A stretch of 64,000 nucleotides of DNA from Ceratorhiza oryzae-sativae (lineage: Eukaryota; Basidiomycota; Agaricomycetes; Cantharellales; Ceratobasidiaceae), in the NCBI GenBank assembly GCA_030998015.1, contig JARWMV010000005.1, forward strand, positions 42,010 through 106,009. The letters are read 5' to 3'. The notes under the pieces were generated by a model. It had not been told where the DNA came from. It searched no databases and was given only the letters and a program-made list of their open reading frames with translations. The position numbers were made by a program, and so were the translations under genes. Below are positions 46,937-59,594 of the stretch, piece by piece; position 1 is the first letter of the stretch; the number at the start of each line of letters is the position of its first letter.

Positions 46937-49900
46937 TCTCCGGCTTCGGTCATTTGCAGCCTGGCGAGGATTTCACGCCGATACCACCACTATCTGGCAA
47001 TTTAGTCCAGCTCGAGGATATTCCTGCTGCTCGAAATCATGACCGAGGGCTGGTCGGGTTTGTTGATGTTGCAGATCTTGTGCGTTATTGTTTCTATACA
47101 TGGGATGTACATCACGGGCTTGAATGGAATAAATCCCGAATACAACGTGTCTGTGCGTGGGGTGTTGATATCGTCGGGTGATGGCATCGTGTGGTGCTGG
47201 GCAACTAAAGTGGGCTCTGTTGATCTGGGTGGATCAAGGCACCGACGCTGGGTCACTGTCGGTCCCCTATGACCGCTCAGCAACGCATGCCCGCAATAAC
47301 CCCGAGCTGATCGACGGCGCACACCAATTAAGCCACTGCGCATCGTTCGCTGATACCGGGTGCCGGGCTGACTGGAGTCCCACCGGTGTAAGCGCCGCGA
47401 TCACCTGACCCGCGGTTGAGGCGATCCCGCGTTGCCATGGTTCGATGCCTTCATGGCGATTGAACGGGTGATTTTGCCTCACAGCTCATTCTTGGACTTG
47501 TCTCATCGTGAATGCAAGCTTTCTTGGCGCACTGCCTTTCTCTGGCATGGCGCCGCAATCGGGCTGATCTTTCGAATTCACTCGTGGGCTGTCCCGCCCA
47601 GCTCACGCCATCTCGTTTGTACTCGATGAACCCGAGCATTTCTCTGCCCGCGTTAGTCTTGTCTTAATGCCCTGCTGTCGATCTGTCTTGGGGTGCGGCT
47701 GGTGGCTTCAAGTCGTGTTACAAGCGCCAGCAAGGGTTTGTATTAACGCTTAATATGAATTGCCCAGTCACGCGGATCTGCCCTCGTTTGTAGAAATGGT
47801 TTCCACCAGGGGCTAATTCAGTTGCCTCCATACCTGTGTCTCGCCATCTATTGTCGTCGTCTGACCAACAATGGCTCTTCAAGAGCAAAATGTGTGGGCA
47901 CTAAGTTCGAATTGGTTGCCTTGGCTCATGTAATTTGCTACTTGGATCATAAAGATTCAATTTACAGCCACGACAAAGCTGAGGGTCTTGGGATCATCAA
48001 TGACGGGAGCAGTCTTTCTGGTCGTGAAGATTTCCAACTGAATAGGATAACGGAATGATTTTCCTGTTTTCGACGGATAACCGCCCAGATTGACTTGCTA
48101 CGCTTGGCCGCGGGTTTCCTCTCCCTCCACACATACCTCGAAAGATGTGCATTGCCCAGAGTCAGGAGCGCCGTCGGTTCTACGTTAGCTCTAGGGGAAT
48201 CAGCTATCCCGCGCGCCCTCGCCCAGGTAGGGTTCGCAGTTGCACAGCGGATGGATCGAGGAACCTCTTGCAGTTTCTTGCTTTCGTATTATCCGTGCGA
48301 CCCCCGGGCTTATCGACAAAGCTTATCTACCTGAAATTGCCGATGGAACAAAATTGGACATGTAGCCACGCCTATGCATTCCCCGTTCCAATCCACCATC
48401 TTCTGGTCAGTTTCTCCGCCAGGACGATCCCCAACCCTGTGGGACGATTGGTGGTTGCTCTATCGATCTTATGCCATTTGCATCTGGTTATTGACGTACC
48501 CGGCCGGCTCGCCATGACAAAAATCCTGGGAGGGAAGCACCACCATGATGCACTGGGAAAGAGGCGATCGATCGCCTGCTTCCCAAGATAGGACCGAAAG
48601 GGCCCCACTGGTATGTAGTTTACCACGCGGCGCGCAAACTGGGGCGGAGAGCTCAGGATATTGGTCCCATCGTCTCATTCAACGACCAGGTCATGCAGGG
48701 AGCTCTCTACTAAATCATGAAGCCGCTTATACGAACGCCGCACCACTGATCGTGATGATGGTTTTTTCAGTTGGTGTTCCTATTTTCAGCATTTCGTAAG
48801 ACTCCGCATGGTGAGGGTGGGGGGAGAATGCCTGGTTTCATTTGGGCTGTGTGTATGTCTATTTTAATATTCGTTTGCAGTTGTAGCAGCGTTCATTCTC
48901 GCCATTTGCTTAGTATGAGCCCATGTATGCGGTGATAATGCGACGGTTTAGTCATCTATTGTTTTCCGTTTGTATCTTTATCAAACGTTCGACTTCTCTG
49001 TTCTCAGACTATGTATGTACAATTTCATAAATGCAATATATTTTTTCCTCCGGAAGGGACGAATGATTGATGCACCGAAATCACTGCTTCCTGTATCTTC
49101 CTTAGCGTAATCACACTTTCCGTGTGTCTACGTCGGCGAGGAGCGTGGGGCCTGTGCACGGGACTTACCACAACACACAACGATTCCACGAAAACAATAA
49201 AGGTAAAATTTATTTCCAACTGTTATTTGGGATATTTGTAGGGTTAATGAGATTGTTTGTCGAGTGATAGGATCTCCATAACCAAGGTCGATGATTTCTT
49301 CCCTGATTTTGAGTTATCAGTGTTTTCGGTGCAGACAAAAGGATCTGAACGCGGACCTGGACCTTTGGCTCCCCCATGCTATCATGGTCAATCTCAAATA
49401 TTTCGGTCTATCAATATATATGATACTGGTAATTTCAGCCCGGCTTCCGCGTGTGCTGCGCTCACGGCTAACTGATTTTGCCTTTACGTACCCCATAACA
49501 GGTCACGAGAAAACTGCGCATATAATCTACTCAAATCTTTGAATTTGACACCCGAGCTGTTCCTTTATTTTCCTCTTCTCTCTCAATTATGGGGTGATTT
49601 TGGGATTTGGCTGAGGTCTCTATTCTCGGATATGCTTATAGCGTGGTTTTTGTCTGATGCGGGGCTCATTCTTTTGGCCTGAATCCATAGGTGTCATTTC
49701 ATCTGAACTGAAATCAAACAGCATTTAGACTGCCTCTAGCGTTGTTCCCCAGCTGCATACATCATCAATACTTGTGCCATGTCACCCGCTACAGCAGCCC
49801 CATAACATGCAGCGTGAAGAAGAATTGAGTGAAAGGGACTTCCTGATTCACTTCTCGCTGAAGACCTGCTTAATCGCATCAGCGAGTTGCATTTAACCCT

Positions 49901-50617
49901 ATTTACGGAAGCCTTTATAGGTGCAATCGCTACAATGCAAGTCGACATACTCAACCTCGCGCTAGGTTTCGAAAACGCGAAATGAATGAACAGAGCTGAT
50001 GAATTTCTGACCTGAAGTGATCGGGGTCACTCTCATATCAACCGGATCCAGGATGGTTTGATGATTCGTATATGAACCCCAGGCACGAATGCTAATCGAC
50101 ACCCAAGTCCTTGGTGGTCTCCAAGTATAGATAAGGTTTTCTACGTGGTGGTCGTTTATGGAAAGTGGATTTGATAGCAAATGCTATGTTATCAACTCTC
50201 CGAGCGCCCATGAAGAAATGACGTGCACCGCATGCGCAGGCAATTCATCCCACTGGAGCCTTGCCGGGCTTCGGTTATGGGCAGCCGATCATCGGATCTA
50301 TGTTCGGCAGCCCAACCCAAATCGTCCTCGGGCTGGCACAAACGTCTCTGTTCTTGGGAATGAAACAAGTCGCCCACACTGGGACATGGCTATACACGCC
50401 GCATGAACCGCATCTGTGTAGATCAGATCCGATCCAAGGCTAGTCAACGGCGACAGCCCCAGCGCTGAGAAAACCAAATGGTTTTGACAGTTAATCCCGG
50501 TAATTTTACCAGATAACGCGAGGAAATCATACAAACGCCTTGATCTGTGTGGGACATAAATGGGAGAAAGCTCCGCGGTTGAGTGTCCACACGAGAGAAC
50601 CCTCTTTGAATTTTACC
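46937..50617. other. 3.7 kb without a supported gene
   Basis: Scattered frames up to 148 codons (48145-48591) on both strands, none recognisable. It may hide decayed genes like those found elsewhere here. Confidence 0.35.
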
Positions 50618-52837
50618 ATGTCATTTTTGTACATTCTCGCAGCTTTGCTCATCCTTGACTCTATCCTATTTCTTCGTCGAGCTTTGTTGACCCGCCCTCC
50701 GTACCCACTACCTCCCGGCCCCAAGCGATTGCCTCTTATTGGGAACCTATTTTCCTTGCCGAATCGTGATGAACACGCAGGATTTCTCAAGATGGGGAAA
50801 CAATTGGGTAGTGCGTATTGAGCTCATGACAGACGGAATCTTAATGCTGAATTTCATCTCTCTATACAGGTAGCATCATCTCACTGCGCATATTCAGCAC
50901 CTCTGTGGTTATACTGAACTCGTGGGATGATGCGGTCAACTTGCTTGACAAACGATCAGCCACGTACTCCGACCGCATATGCCCCCCAATGTTAGCAGAG
51001 CCTTCACTGTGCGTAAGTTATTATGGTCTATTGGCACATGCTGATATAGGATTCTGCTTGACAGAACCAACTGGAGCGGATTCGTAGGGTTCCTAAACTA
51101 TAACAGTCGGTGGCAAAAGTCTCGACGATTGATGCATCCCTGGTTGCACAAAAGAGCAGCGGAAGAGTTGCATAGCGTCCAACCCCTCCAAACCCGACTT
51201 TTATTGCATCGCATAGCGAAAGGTTCCGGAGCGTCATTTACTTCCGGCTCCTTAGAGGCTGAACTATACAGGTGAGTCGCTCTGATCAGACAAACAACGT
51301 CCCTTTGTACTGAAGATCATGTTGAAGAGCTCTCTCCTCAACCTTGGCTCGATATGTTTATGGCTACAAGACTGAGACATCGCACGATCTTATGCTGTCC
51401 GAACTCAAGGTCGCGACAAACAACTTTATCACCGCCGCTCTGCCAGCTAGTGGGTACCCACGGGTTGATGGCTACTTCCATAAATTTATTCTTATATCAA
51501 ATTTCAGACTTCCTGGTGAACGTCTTCCCTTCGCTTATTCGTATACCTTCCTGGTTTCCGGGTGCGAGCTGGAAGCGTACTGCTCGGGAGTGGAGAGAGA
51601 ACAACAGGAGCGCGCTGTCACCACGGTATATGAGTGGACGAAAGAACAGATGGTGAGCAATCAACTCTATGAATTATAACTCAGTATGAAGTCGTATTAC
51701 TTTAGGCCCGAGGGACCAATGAGACTCCGGTTGTTTCATCCTTACTGAGTCATGTCCATGAGTTGGGTCTTAGTTCCGAGGAGACTGACGGCTACATCAA
51801 GCAACTAGCAGTGACATTATTCATCGGTATGAGATAACCTCGCATGTGGTTATTATAGAATTAAATTGAGTTTTATTTCCAGCGGGCCCGGATACAGTAA
51901 GTTAGACATTTTCATACTGGGAAGTGCCAACCACGCTCATGATCCCACAACACAGATCGCGAGCACGCTCTTGATCTTCGTTCTAGCTATGATCCATTTC
52001 CCGGAAGTCCAGAAGAAAGCCCAGCATGAGATCGATCGGATAATCGACCCAGGACGATTACCCACCATGGAAGATAGGCCAGAGCTAGATTATGTGGACC
52101 GACTTGTGCAAGAGGTGCTCAGGTGGCGACCTATAGCCCCACTTGGTTTGTGTAATCTACGTTCAAACATTTACAGATTGTTGATTTTTGTATCAGGGGT
52201 ACCTCATTCGACCTCTCGAGATGATGTCTATCGGGAATATTACATTCCCAAGGGCGCGACAATGTAGGTTTTCCTAATATTTTCAATTGCTCAAAGTTGA
52301 CTGGACCTTCGATGGTTGTTGCAGCATCGCAAACATTTGGTGGGTTCTTTATCTACTATCTTAAGCCGTTTGCAAATCACTGAAATTCTGCCAAAAGGGC
52401 CATAACCCGGGATGAAAGCACATACAAGGACCCAGAAGATTTCGACCCGGATCGATACCTTAACCCAGAGGTCCCGTGCCCTCCAGGGTTTGGGTTCGGT
52501 CGTCGGTGTGCTCCCGAGAGTTCTACATGCACCAACTTGAAACTGACTTTTGACTTTAGCGCATGTCCGGGACTTCATTATGCAAGAGCGTCCCTATTCC
52601 TGACGATCGCCTCTATTTTGGCTACATTTGACATTGTTCCAGCCAAGGACGAGAATGGTGTTGATATCATTCCGACTCTTGAGAGTGCAAATCAAGTGCC
52701 ATAGTAAGTACCCCTGCTCGCGCTCACGCTGTCGATATCAGTTGATCGCGATTCAATTTAGCCATCCGAAGCCATTTGGGATGAGATTCGTCCCACGTTC
52801 AGCCTCAAGGCTGGAGTTTGTTCGCTCAGGGGAATAG
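50618..52837 (+). CDS. Cytochrome P450 monooxygenase (microsomal, fungal)
   Basis: Haem-thiolate oxidase anchored in the ER. MSFLYILAALLILDSILFLR is the membrane anchor, then YPLPPGPKRLPLIGN (Pro-rich hinge). Exons follow with ISLRIFSTSVVILNSWDDAV, SRRLMHPWLHKRAAEELHSV and the I-helix split as AGPDT then IASTLLIFVLAMIHFPEVQ. Then EVLRWRPIAPLG (ExxR), FDPDRYLNPE, and the haem loop FGFGRR interrupted by an intron before ACPGLHYARASLFL. The end is HPKPFGMRFVPRSASRLEFV. The I-helix has Ile where a second Thr is usual. About 12 short introns. The gene looks complete; substrate unknown. Confidence 0.9.
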
Positions 52838-53140
52838 AGACATCTTGAGTTGTGTTTATGAATATGCGTTCCCCGTAGATTTGTGTATGTCGAGGCTTTA
52901 GTTTAGTATGTTTATTCTCGTTTAACATAATTTATGCATGGTCTCTTCCTACTGCTGAGATGCAGGACGCGATGAGATGAAAATATAAGGTTCAAACTCG
53001 AGATAGCAGGCAGGCTACATAGTGGTTAGGTGAAAACTCTCTTTTGGTAACATTTTATGCTATGATGTGCTGCAAATACAATGATACGAATCACATGACT
53101 ACATGCGCACAGCCACGTTTGACTTCCAACGAAATGATGC

Positions 53141-53350
53141 TCAGCGAACTTGGAGCGAGACTGTCCGGCACACTCCAATAGAGCCGTTTGTTCCGGGAGA
53201 GACGACATCAACATATTGCCCTAATCCGTAGTGAGGGCACGACTCACATTCGCGTTTAACATTGGTGCGGAAATGCCCAAATAGTTCCAGGTCATAACCA
53301 TGTGATGAATGCCTAATTTGAGCTGGCTGCCGATAGTCCATTTCCGTTAG
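53141..53350 (-). repeat. Dispersed repeat block, copy 1
   Basis: Shares tggttccaggt.ataac.atg.gatgaatgc.taatttgagct-type sequence with 57180-57330. In this copy a minus frame is open (AQIRHSSHGYDLELFGHFRT, ECESCPHYGLGQYVDVVS) and the same peptide can be traced, broken, in the other. Probably part of a transposable-element ORF with a CxxC; the family is not identified. Confidence 0.5.
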
Positions 53351-53360
53351 CTAAGGCATA

Positions 53361-53685
53361 GTTCACCAAAAGATCCCACCTCTCAAACTGGGCCCCCAAG
53401 TTTCCCCTGCGAGATCAAAGGAAACTGGATGCTTTTGCAAACCAGTCCAACATTCGGATTTGCGCAGACGGGACGCAGTTGAGGTTCAGCGTGGGTGCGG
53501 AGGCCATCTGGACTGGGGATGACGCACCCAAAGAGACAATATGCTTCCTGTTCGGAGACCAGGGGGAACGCTCAACCCTAGGTGTTGAGATGACAGGCAT
53601 TTACCTCGCTATCCTGTTGAACGAATGTGATTCTATACATGTGCTTGGACCTGTTGGGGAGGCCGTATGGTCACACAAGTGGTAG
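53361..53685 (+). pseudogene. RNase H-like fragment of a non-LTR retroelement
   Basis: An open frame to TAG at 53683 reads SNIRICADGTQLRFSVGAEA, FLFGDQGERSTLGVEMTGIY, LAILLNECDSIHVLG. The order (ADG, G-GAEA, then an E-x-x-G-I helix) is that of the RNase H domain in fungal LINEs, where DGS, the Glu helix and a later Asp are catalytic. Only this domain is present, so it is a relic. Confidence 0.5.
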
Positions 53686-53699
53686 AGGGGGAGGCGAAA

Positions 53700-54596
53700 T
53701 TATTTCGACCTACATAGTAGGACCCAACCCATTTGGTATTTATTCACGCCCTGTACATCAAAAATACATAGGAATCCAATACATTGGTTCGTAACTAACT
53801 AAATAAGAGTCAAATGTAGAGGTCTGTAAATATGCGACTCTAAATTAGTCCACAGAGCCCTTGATTAATGACCACGAGTCTGGGGTAAGGCTGGACCTCG
53901 TGACTCATGATAACATACAAACTCGACGTTACGCTTGTGGTTTCCTTCATTTTATGTCGCACCTTCCAGTTTATCTTACATGTGAATCGTATCCTATATT
54001 TCATCGCTTTCACAGAGATGTATCTCCGTGTCTCCACTCCGCCTCGCGCGTCGTACTGCATATATGCACGAATAGACTGTCGCCTCGAACCTCGGGGACG
54101 TGTTAGTTTTCTCGCTCGCATTATACAACTTAAGAGCTCGGTCGCTAGCATACACTGCGCTATTCTATACTGAAGTACATCCTCGTTTATCTCGCTTCAA
54201 CATATCTAAATCCTCGATTCCACCCAACCCTAAGGGAACACGACCATTTATTGCAATACGAGTCATGTAGTTAGTGAATCATGTATAAGAAGAGTCAGCA
54301 AGCGAGTCAAGCGGCTGTGATATGACTTACTGTAACTAGTCAATTATAGTATGACCATAGTTCATGTAGTGACTCGGAAAGTCTTTCTCTCAAGTATATA
54401 AGGCTGCCTTTGGGCCTCGTAGTCCCTCATCCTCTGTTCACACTTTTATCTTCCGTCCTGTGTAATCCTCCTTGTCACTTAATACACAATTTATCTCTTT
54501 TATTAACTGGGCTATATACATTATTTCTGTACCATCTTCTCAGACTCTCAGCAGGTGATAAAGTCCTTTTGGTAGTACAATCAAATATATATATAC
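53700..54596. other. Intergenic, probable LTR remnants
   Basis: Around 54390-54600 a TATA-like agtatataagg, followed by a T/C-rich leader, recalls the U3/R part of an LTR. Bounds cannot be set. Confidence 0.3.
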
Positions 54597-54900
54597 TGTC
54601 AGAGCTACAGCCTGAAGGGTAATGTCAAACACCTAAGTGGTGATGACAAGCCTATGGGCAGTGATGCTGGAGGCTATACTGACAATGTCTAAGGTAGGAC
54701 ATGCAGTGAGGGTGCGATAAGACACAAGGATGTGGAAGTAGGTGCACTTGTCCTTAAGAGGACTGGGCAGGGACTATGGACTGTAGGTCACACAGGTAGT
54801 AGATGGGATACGACAGGAGGTTGAGTTCTGAGGCTTAAGGCTCTCAGACTCTCCCTTATATATTCATACAATGAGCTATATCAAATACACATATGGTGCA
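54597..54900 (+). repeat. LTR-like repeat, copy 1
   Basis: Begins TGTCAGAGC and contains GTTCTGAGGCTTAAGGCTCT, CAGACTCTCCC and TATATATTCA. The same order and direction occur at 63649-63940. The TG start and internal TATA box fit a retrotransposon LTR. Nearly free of CpG. The true 3' end is not determined. Confidence 0.55.
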
Positions 54901-55139
54901 AGATGACTATTGTACAATGTAAGAATGGTGCCATGTAACAGGATATTCCAGAAGGTGCAAACAGAACATAAACAACAACAAGGTCACATGATCATGTAAG
55001 TAATTCTATGCATATATCCAATTAAACAGGACTTGTCCAAAAATATGAGAAAGAGAGATGTATAAAATATAGGAAAATCATAATAAAATCTGCATCATGG
55101 TCTAGGCCATGACATATACATATACAGCTGTGAGAGCTA

Positions 55140-56743
55140 CACTGGCTCACAAAAGAAACACAGCACATGACAGAAAAATCTTCGAGCTCCAATCCTGTGC
55201 AACATACTGTATTTAGAGAGTACATGCATTAATAGATAATATGCATAGAGGAGTAGAGTGTAAGTGTAAAATATCTAACAGTTCCGCGCAGTTCTTGCAG
55301 TGAGAGGGGACTTGTAAGTTGTGGCTAGCTGCATTACTTTTGTATGTAACCTTGCCTTCAGCCATTCTCACAACTCACTGCTCTTTTGCACATTCACCAC
55401 ACCAAGAAACTCACTCCGTAGGCTATCTGTCATGACTCACTATGCTACACCCAAAGTTTGTGCTCGAATCAATGAGCTACACCATCAGGGGATGTCATTC
55501 CGCAAGATTGGACCTACAGTCGGAGTTCACCCAACTACAGCTAGTCACATTTACACCTGCAATTGTAAAACCTGCAGTTTGACATCTGTAGCTGCCAAGT
55601 CCAGTCGCCCATGCATTCTTACTGTCTCTGACACCAAATTTGCTGGGCTCTCACTCGCTCAAGGCCAAACTAGTAATGCAGTGCAGGTTTGCAACCGCCT
55701 TTTCCCCCATGTCAGTGTCCAGACTGTGCGCCGAAATCTCAAGGGGATTGGGCTTAGAGCATATGTATGGTGTCGTGTTCCGCTCATCTCATGCATCAAC
55801 AAGCAAATTCAGCTCACCTGGTGCCAAGAATGAGTGACTTGGACAGCAGCTGATTGGGCTTGCATGATGTACTCAGATGAAAAGAAAGTCAATTTATTTG
55901 GCTCAGATGGGCACCAATATTTGTATAGAACAGTAGGGAAGTCAATGGATCCATGATACACTCAAAAAACCATGAAACACAGTGGTGGTAGTCTCATGAC
56001 ATGGGGGGTCATCCACCAACATGGTGTTGGGCAACTTGTCTGTATCCATGGAACCTTGACTGGGTGGTATTACACAGAAATACTACAGGAGGGACTTCTA
56101 GGGACACTGAAGGACGCAAAACTCAAGAAAAGTCAGATGATATTCCAACAAGACAACACCCAAGCATACCTCACATGTGGCCCAAGACTGGCTAAGCACC
56201 AAGTCAATCCATATCGCCATGGCCGCTCAGAGCCCGGATTTGAATATAATTGAGCATGTATGGAGCTATGTGGATTGGAAGGTTCACTCTAGGTGTGTTT
56301 TGCCAAGTAATCTAGAGGAACTATGGGACACTTTTCAGGAGGAGTGGCATTGTGTACCTCAGGACTTCATTGATCATTTGTACAAGTCCCTTCCTTGTAG
56401 AGTACAAGCTGTGATCCAAGCAAGGGGTGGGAATACAGAGTATTGATCTTCTTTCATATGTATATACATAAAGATTCATCTAAAATACGACTATGCCTTG
56501 TAGATTGCCTCAGAGAAGTCTTTCGTAGTGTTACATTACAAAAGTAATGCAGCTAGCCACAACTTACAAGTCCCCTCTCACTGCGAGAACTGTGCGGAAC
56601 CGTTAGATATTTTACACACTTACACTCTACTCCTCTATGCATATTATCTATTAATGCATGTACTCTCTAAATACAGTATGTTGCACAGGATTGGAGCTTG
56701 AAGATTTTTCCGTCACATGCTGCGTTTCTTTTGTGAGCCAGTG
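55140..56743 (+). mobile_element. Tc1/mariner-type element with about 202-206-bp TIRs and TA target duplication
   Basis: CACTGGCTCACAAAAGAAAC at 55140 is mirrored by its complement ending at 56743, and TA flanks both sides (55138-55139 and 56744-56745). The inverted match continues inward to 55341 and 56538 with a few mismatches, so the TIRs are unusually long. The single ORF lies between. Confidence 0.93.
55432..56446 (+). pseudogene. Tc1-type transposase, inactivated
   Basis: MTHYATPKVCARINELHHQG starts a paired helix-turn-helix (MSFRKIGPTVGVHPTTASHI). Catalytic blocks: MMYSDEKKVNLFG, MIFQQDNTQAYLTC, and SPDLNIIEHVWSYVDWKVHS with the Glu. TGA at 55831-55833 and 55954-55956 interrupt an otherwise continuous frame, and a shift near 56180-56215 moves the last part to another frame. 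Both TGA could come from CGA, fitting CpG deamination. The region between D2 and E is about 5 nt short of the 34-codon spacing typical of DD34E enzymes. Confidence 0.88.
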
Positions 56744-56745
56744 TA

Positions 56746-59594
56746 GGCAATGGAGGCAGGCTTTGTGTAAACAGGTGGAGGTTCCTGCAGCTCATCAGTG
56801 GAGATGATTGAGTCAAAGCTACTTCTCATAGCTAGAGAAACCTCCAAATTGCTTGATATTATTGAATCTAGGAGTGATGAGCTGCTCCAAGTCCTAGCCC
56901 CTTTATAGCAGGTCATATATTACTTCCATGAAATGATCCAAGAGTATGGGAGGCTGCTCAAGCCCCAGAAGTGGAGCCTTGCACTGTCCCTTGAGTAGGC
57001 TGAGCCTCAGCACTCAAATCCATTAAGCTGGATGCTGAGGTGGCCATTGTTCCAGAACCCCCTAAGTGGTCAATGACATCACTGTGTCTGCTAGATGATG
57101 CATGACTTGGATCATGGTCCTGAGAACTTGCTCCCTGCTCTGCATCAACAAAAACTGACTGAGATTTAGGCCAGTCTACAATGTAATTTTATTTCCTTGG
57201 GGCACAACTCACATCTGTGTTGAACATTTGTGCACATCACATTGAAGGAAACTCTGAACTGGTTCCAGGTTATAACTATGCGATGAATGCATAATTTGAG
57301 CTCACATACCAATGGTCCATTTGTTACAGGTCAGGGTACACTTGAATATCTAGAGCTTAAACAAAGGTAGATATGTTAGTATTCACTAATCATACTCAAT
57401 ACTTCTTAGACTAGAGTAAGAAGGCTCAAAGTAGTTGCAATGCAATCAAGTAAAACCCAAGGTAGTCTTAATCTTTCACAATGTAAACTGACTAATTTAT
57501 AGGTATAAAGAGCAAGACTACTATGGTCAGGTTCCCTTAGATATCTTAAATGTAGTTCAGCCCTAGTCACTTGGACTAACTGATACTGATCTTAATTATA
57601 GGTAGCTTATTGGTTAGATGGAGGGCTGCCTAATGCATGTACTTCCTCAGCTAGAGGTAATTAGATTTCCTCTAATAGCTGGCACTTAATGTCATGCTCA
57701 ATCAGGCAATATTATATCCTTATATATCTCTGTATATAAGATACAATGAATCAGACAGTATATAACTAATATGGTACTTTATTCCTCAGTACCAGTTATA
57801 TAAGAAATCACACAGAGACAAGAGAAAATAGAAAGGGAAAAGAAACCAATAACTGGTCTGGGTTGAGTAGAGGAGGAGGTAGTCTGGAAGGGCCTCAGAG
57901 GAGGTCCTTTTATACCCTGAGGAGGGCATTCCAGAGCCAAATAGATGCATGCATGCCAGTGTGATCATCAAAAGAGGGTACTGCTATACTTGGGGTACAC
58001 CCTAGCCCAGTATAGGATAAGAGAGTAAAGACAGGGTGTGGATCAAAGGCATTGATGCATCTGAGACCTGCTATTGGATTGTAGATCATATTATCATAGT
58101 ATATACATGTAATGAATGGAGGCTACATCTCAGTGAGTCATAAAGTGAGTCAGAGAAGCTTCTGGATCAATTTGGAAGGCTCTCCTGAGTCACTGGAGTC
58201 ATTAGATCTTGATTGATGGTCCAGTAAGATTCTAATGATCTTCAGGCAGCAGATACTGCCAAAGATTAGCTATTGATAGAACATAAGATTGCTTTGATAG
58301 TGTAAGTGGTTGCCAAGATATGAGCAGCACAATGTTGTAATCAATATTCCCTGATAAGAGGAAATATTGCAACCTCTGTATCTCTCTGAGATCTTATTGT
58401 AAAAACTTAATAAAATATGCATTGGGAAGCAGGAAATTTGTACTATTTAATGGAATGCAAAATAGTACAATTTGGAGTGCATACAAATTCAAGTAATTCA
58501 CAAATTAATTACAGAGGCATTGCTTGAAGTTGGCAGAGCAGACTAAAATAATAGAAAATGTTAGTAATCCATAACACCATTTCAGTTACTTTGATCACCT
58601 GGTGAAGACTCTGCAGATTGGGAATGTCCAAATTATTTGGACAATTGCATCTAAAATAGACATTTTGTCCACTTTTAGATTTTAGGTGGCCTTTGGATTG
58701 TGGCACCTTCACAAAAGCATTACCAGGCTTGGATTCATGTTGTTGGGATTGCTCTGGTCCCAACAAATGCATGTATAAATGGGCAAAACACCCAATTTTA
58801 AGTATTTTGCATCACAATATGGATACTTTGCCTACATAAACTGGCCCTAAGATCCACTTTCAACATCCAAAAAATTTGGATGCTCTGCTTATGCAGAGTA
58901 GAGGAACCATGTCTGACTCAAGAGGAGTGCTTGGTGTTTGACTGGTACACTAACCAGATCTGAGGTACCATTGTGCCCATGCAAAGCACACTACCCAAGC
59001 TTCTGGCCAATGGGAACACTCACAGAGTGGGAGCTGCAGCTGCTAGGCCTAGTTTTGGATCTGGGGATGTGCATGTGGGCATGGACATGGGGTGTAAGGA
59101 CAGGTGCAACAGGCAGGTGGCCAGCAAGTCTGGCTTTGGTGAATGAGGGATGGCTGGTGGTGGGTTGAATGGGGTGCCAGAGGTGGGGGGGGGGGGGGAT
59201 CAGCAAGTAAGGGTGGGGTTGGCTGCTGCTTGAGAGCAGCCTGGGGCTCCTCATTCCAGCTCATCTGCAGCACCAGAACATAATAAGCACACAGACAAGT
59301 CTTATTGACAATGCCACTGTTAGCTCATGCTGCAGAACTAGCAGTCACTAATATAGCACACAGGTATTTATTTGCTAGTTCTTACATTGCCAGCAGGGTG
59401 GGTGGGTATAAATCAATTGGTTCTGATGAGTTTTGGCCAGAGTATCATGCAAGTCTCACACAAGGAGGTTTTGGGGGAGCTAGGCACAAATGTACTTGGC
59501 TCAACAACAAAGGTAGAGAACTAAGGAATAAAAATTTCACAGGGGGATGTGTGATATCAGATGTGAGTATGGAAATATAAACACACCACATACA
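56746..59594. other. CpG-starved region
   Basis: Reading line by line I find a single CG (near 57281) in about 2.85 kb, whereas neighbouring genes are CG-rich. TG and CA are abundant. No intact gene. A minus frame around 56713-57190 has Ser-rich protein-like sequence and carries the Tc1 insertion at its end. Run of 14 G at 59185-59198. Confidence 0.75.
57180..57330 (-). repeat. Dispersed repeat block, copy 2
   Basis: Diverged relative of 53141-53350, with stops in the shared frame and CpG lost (for example cgg to tgg-type changes). Confidence 0.45.
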
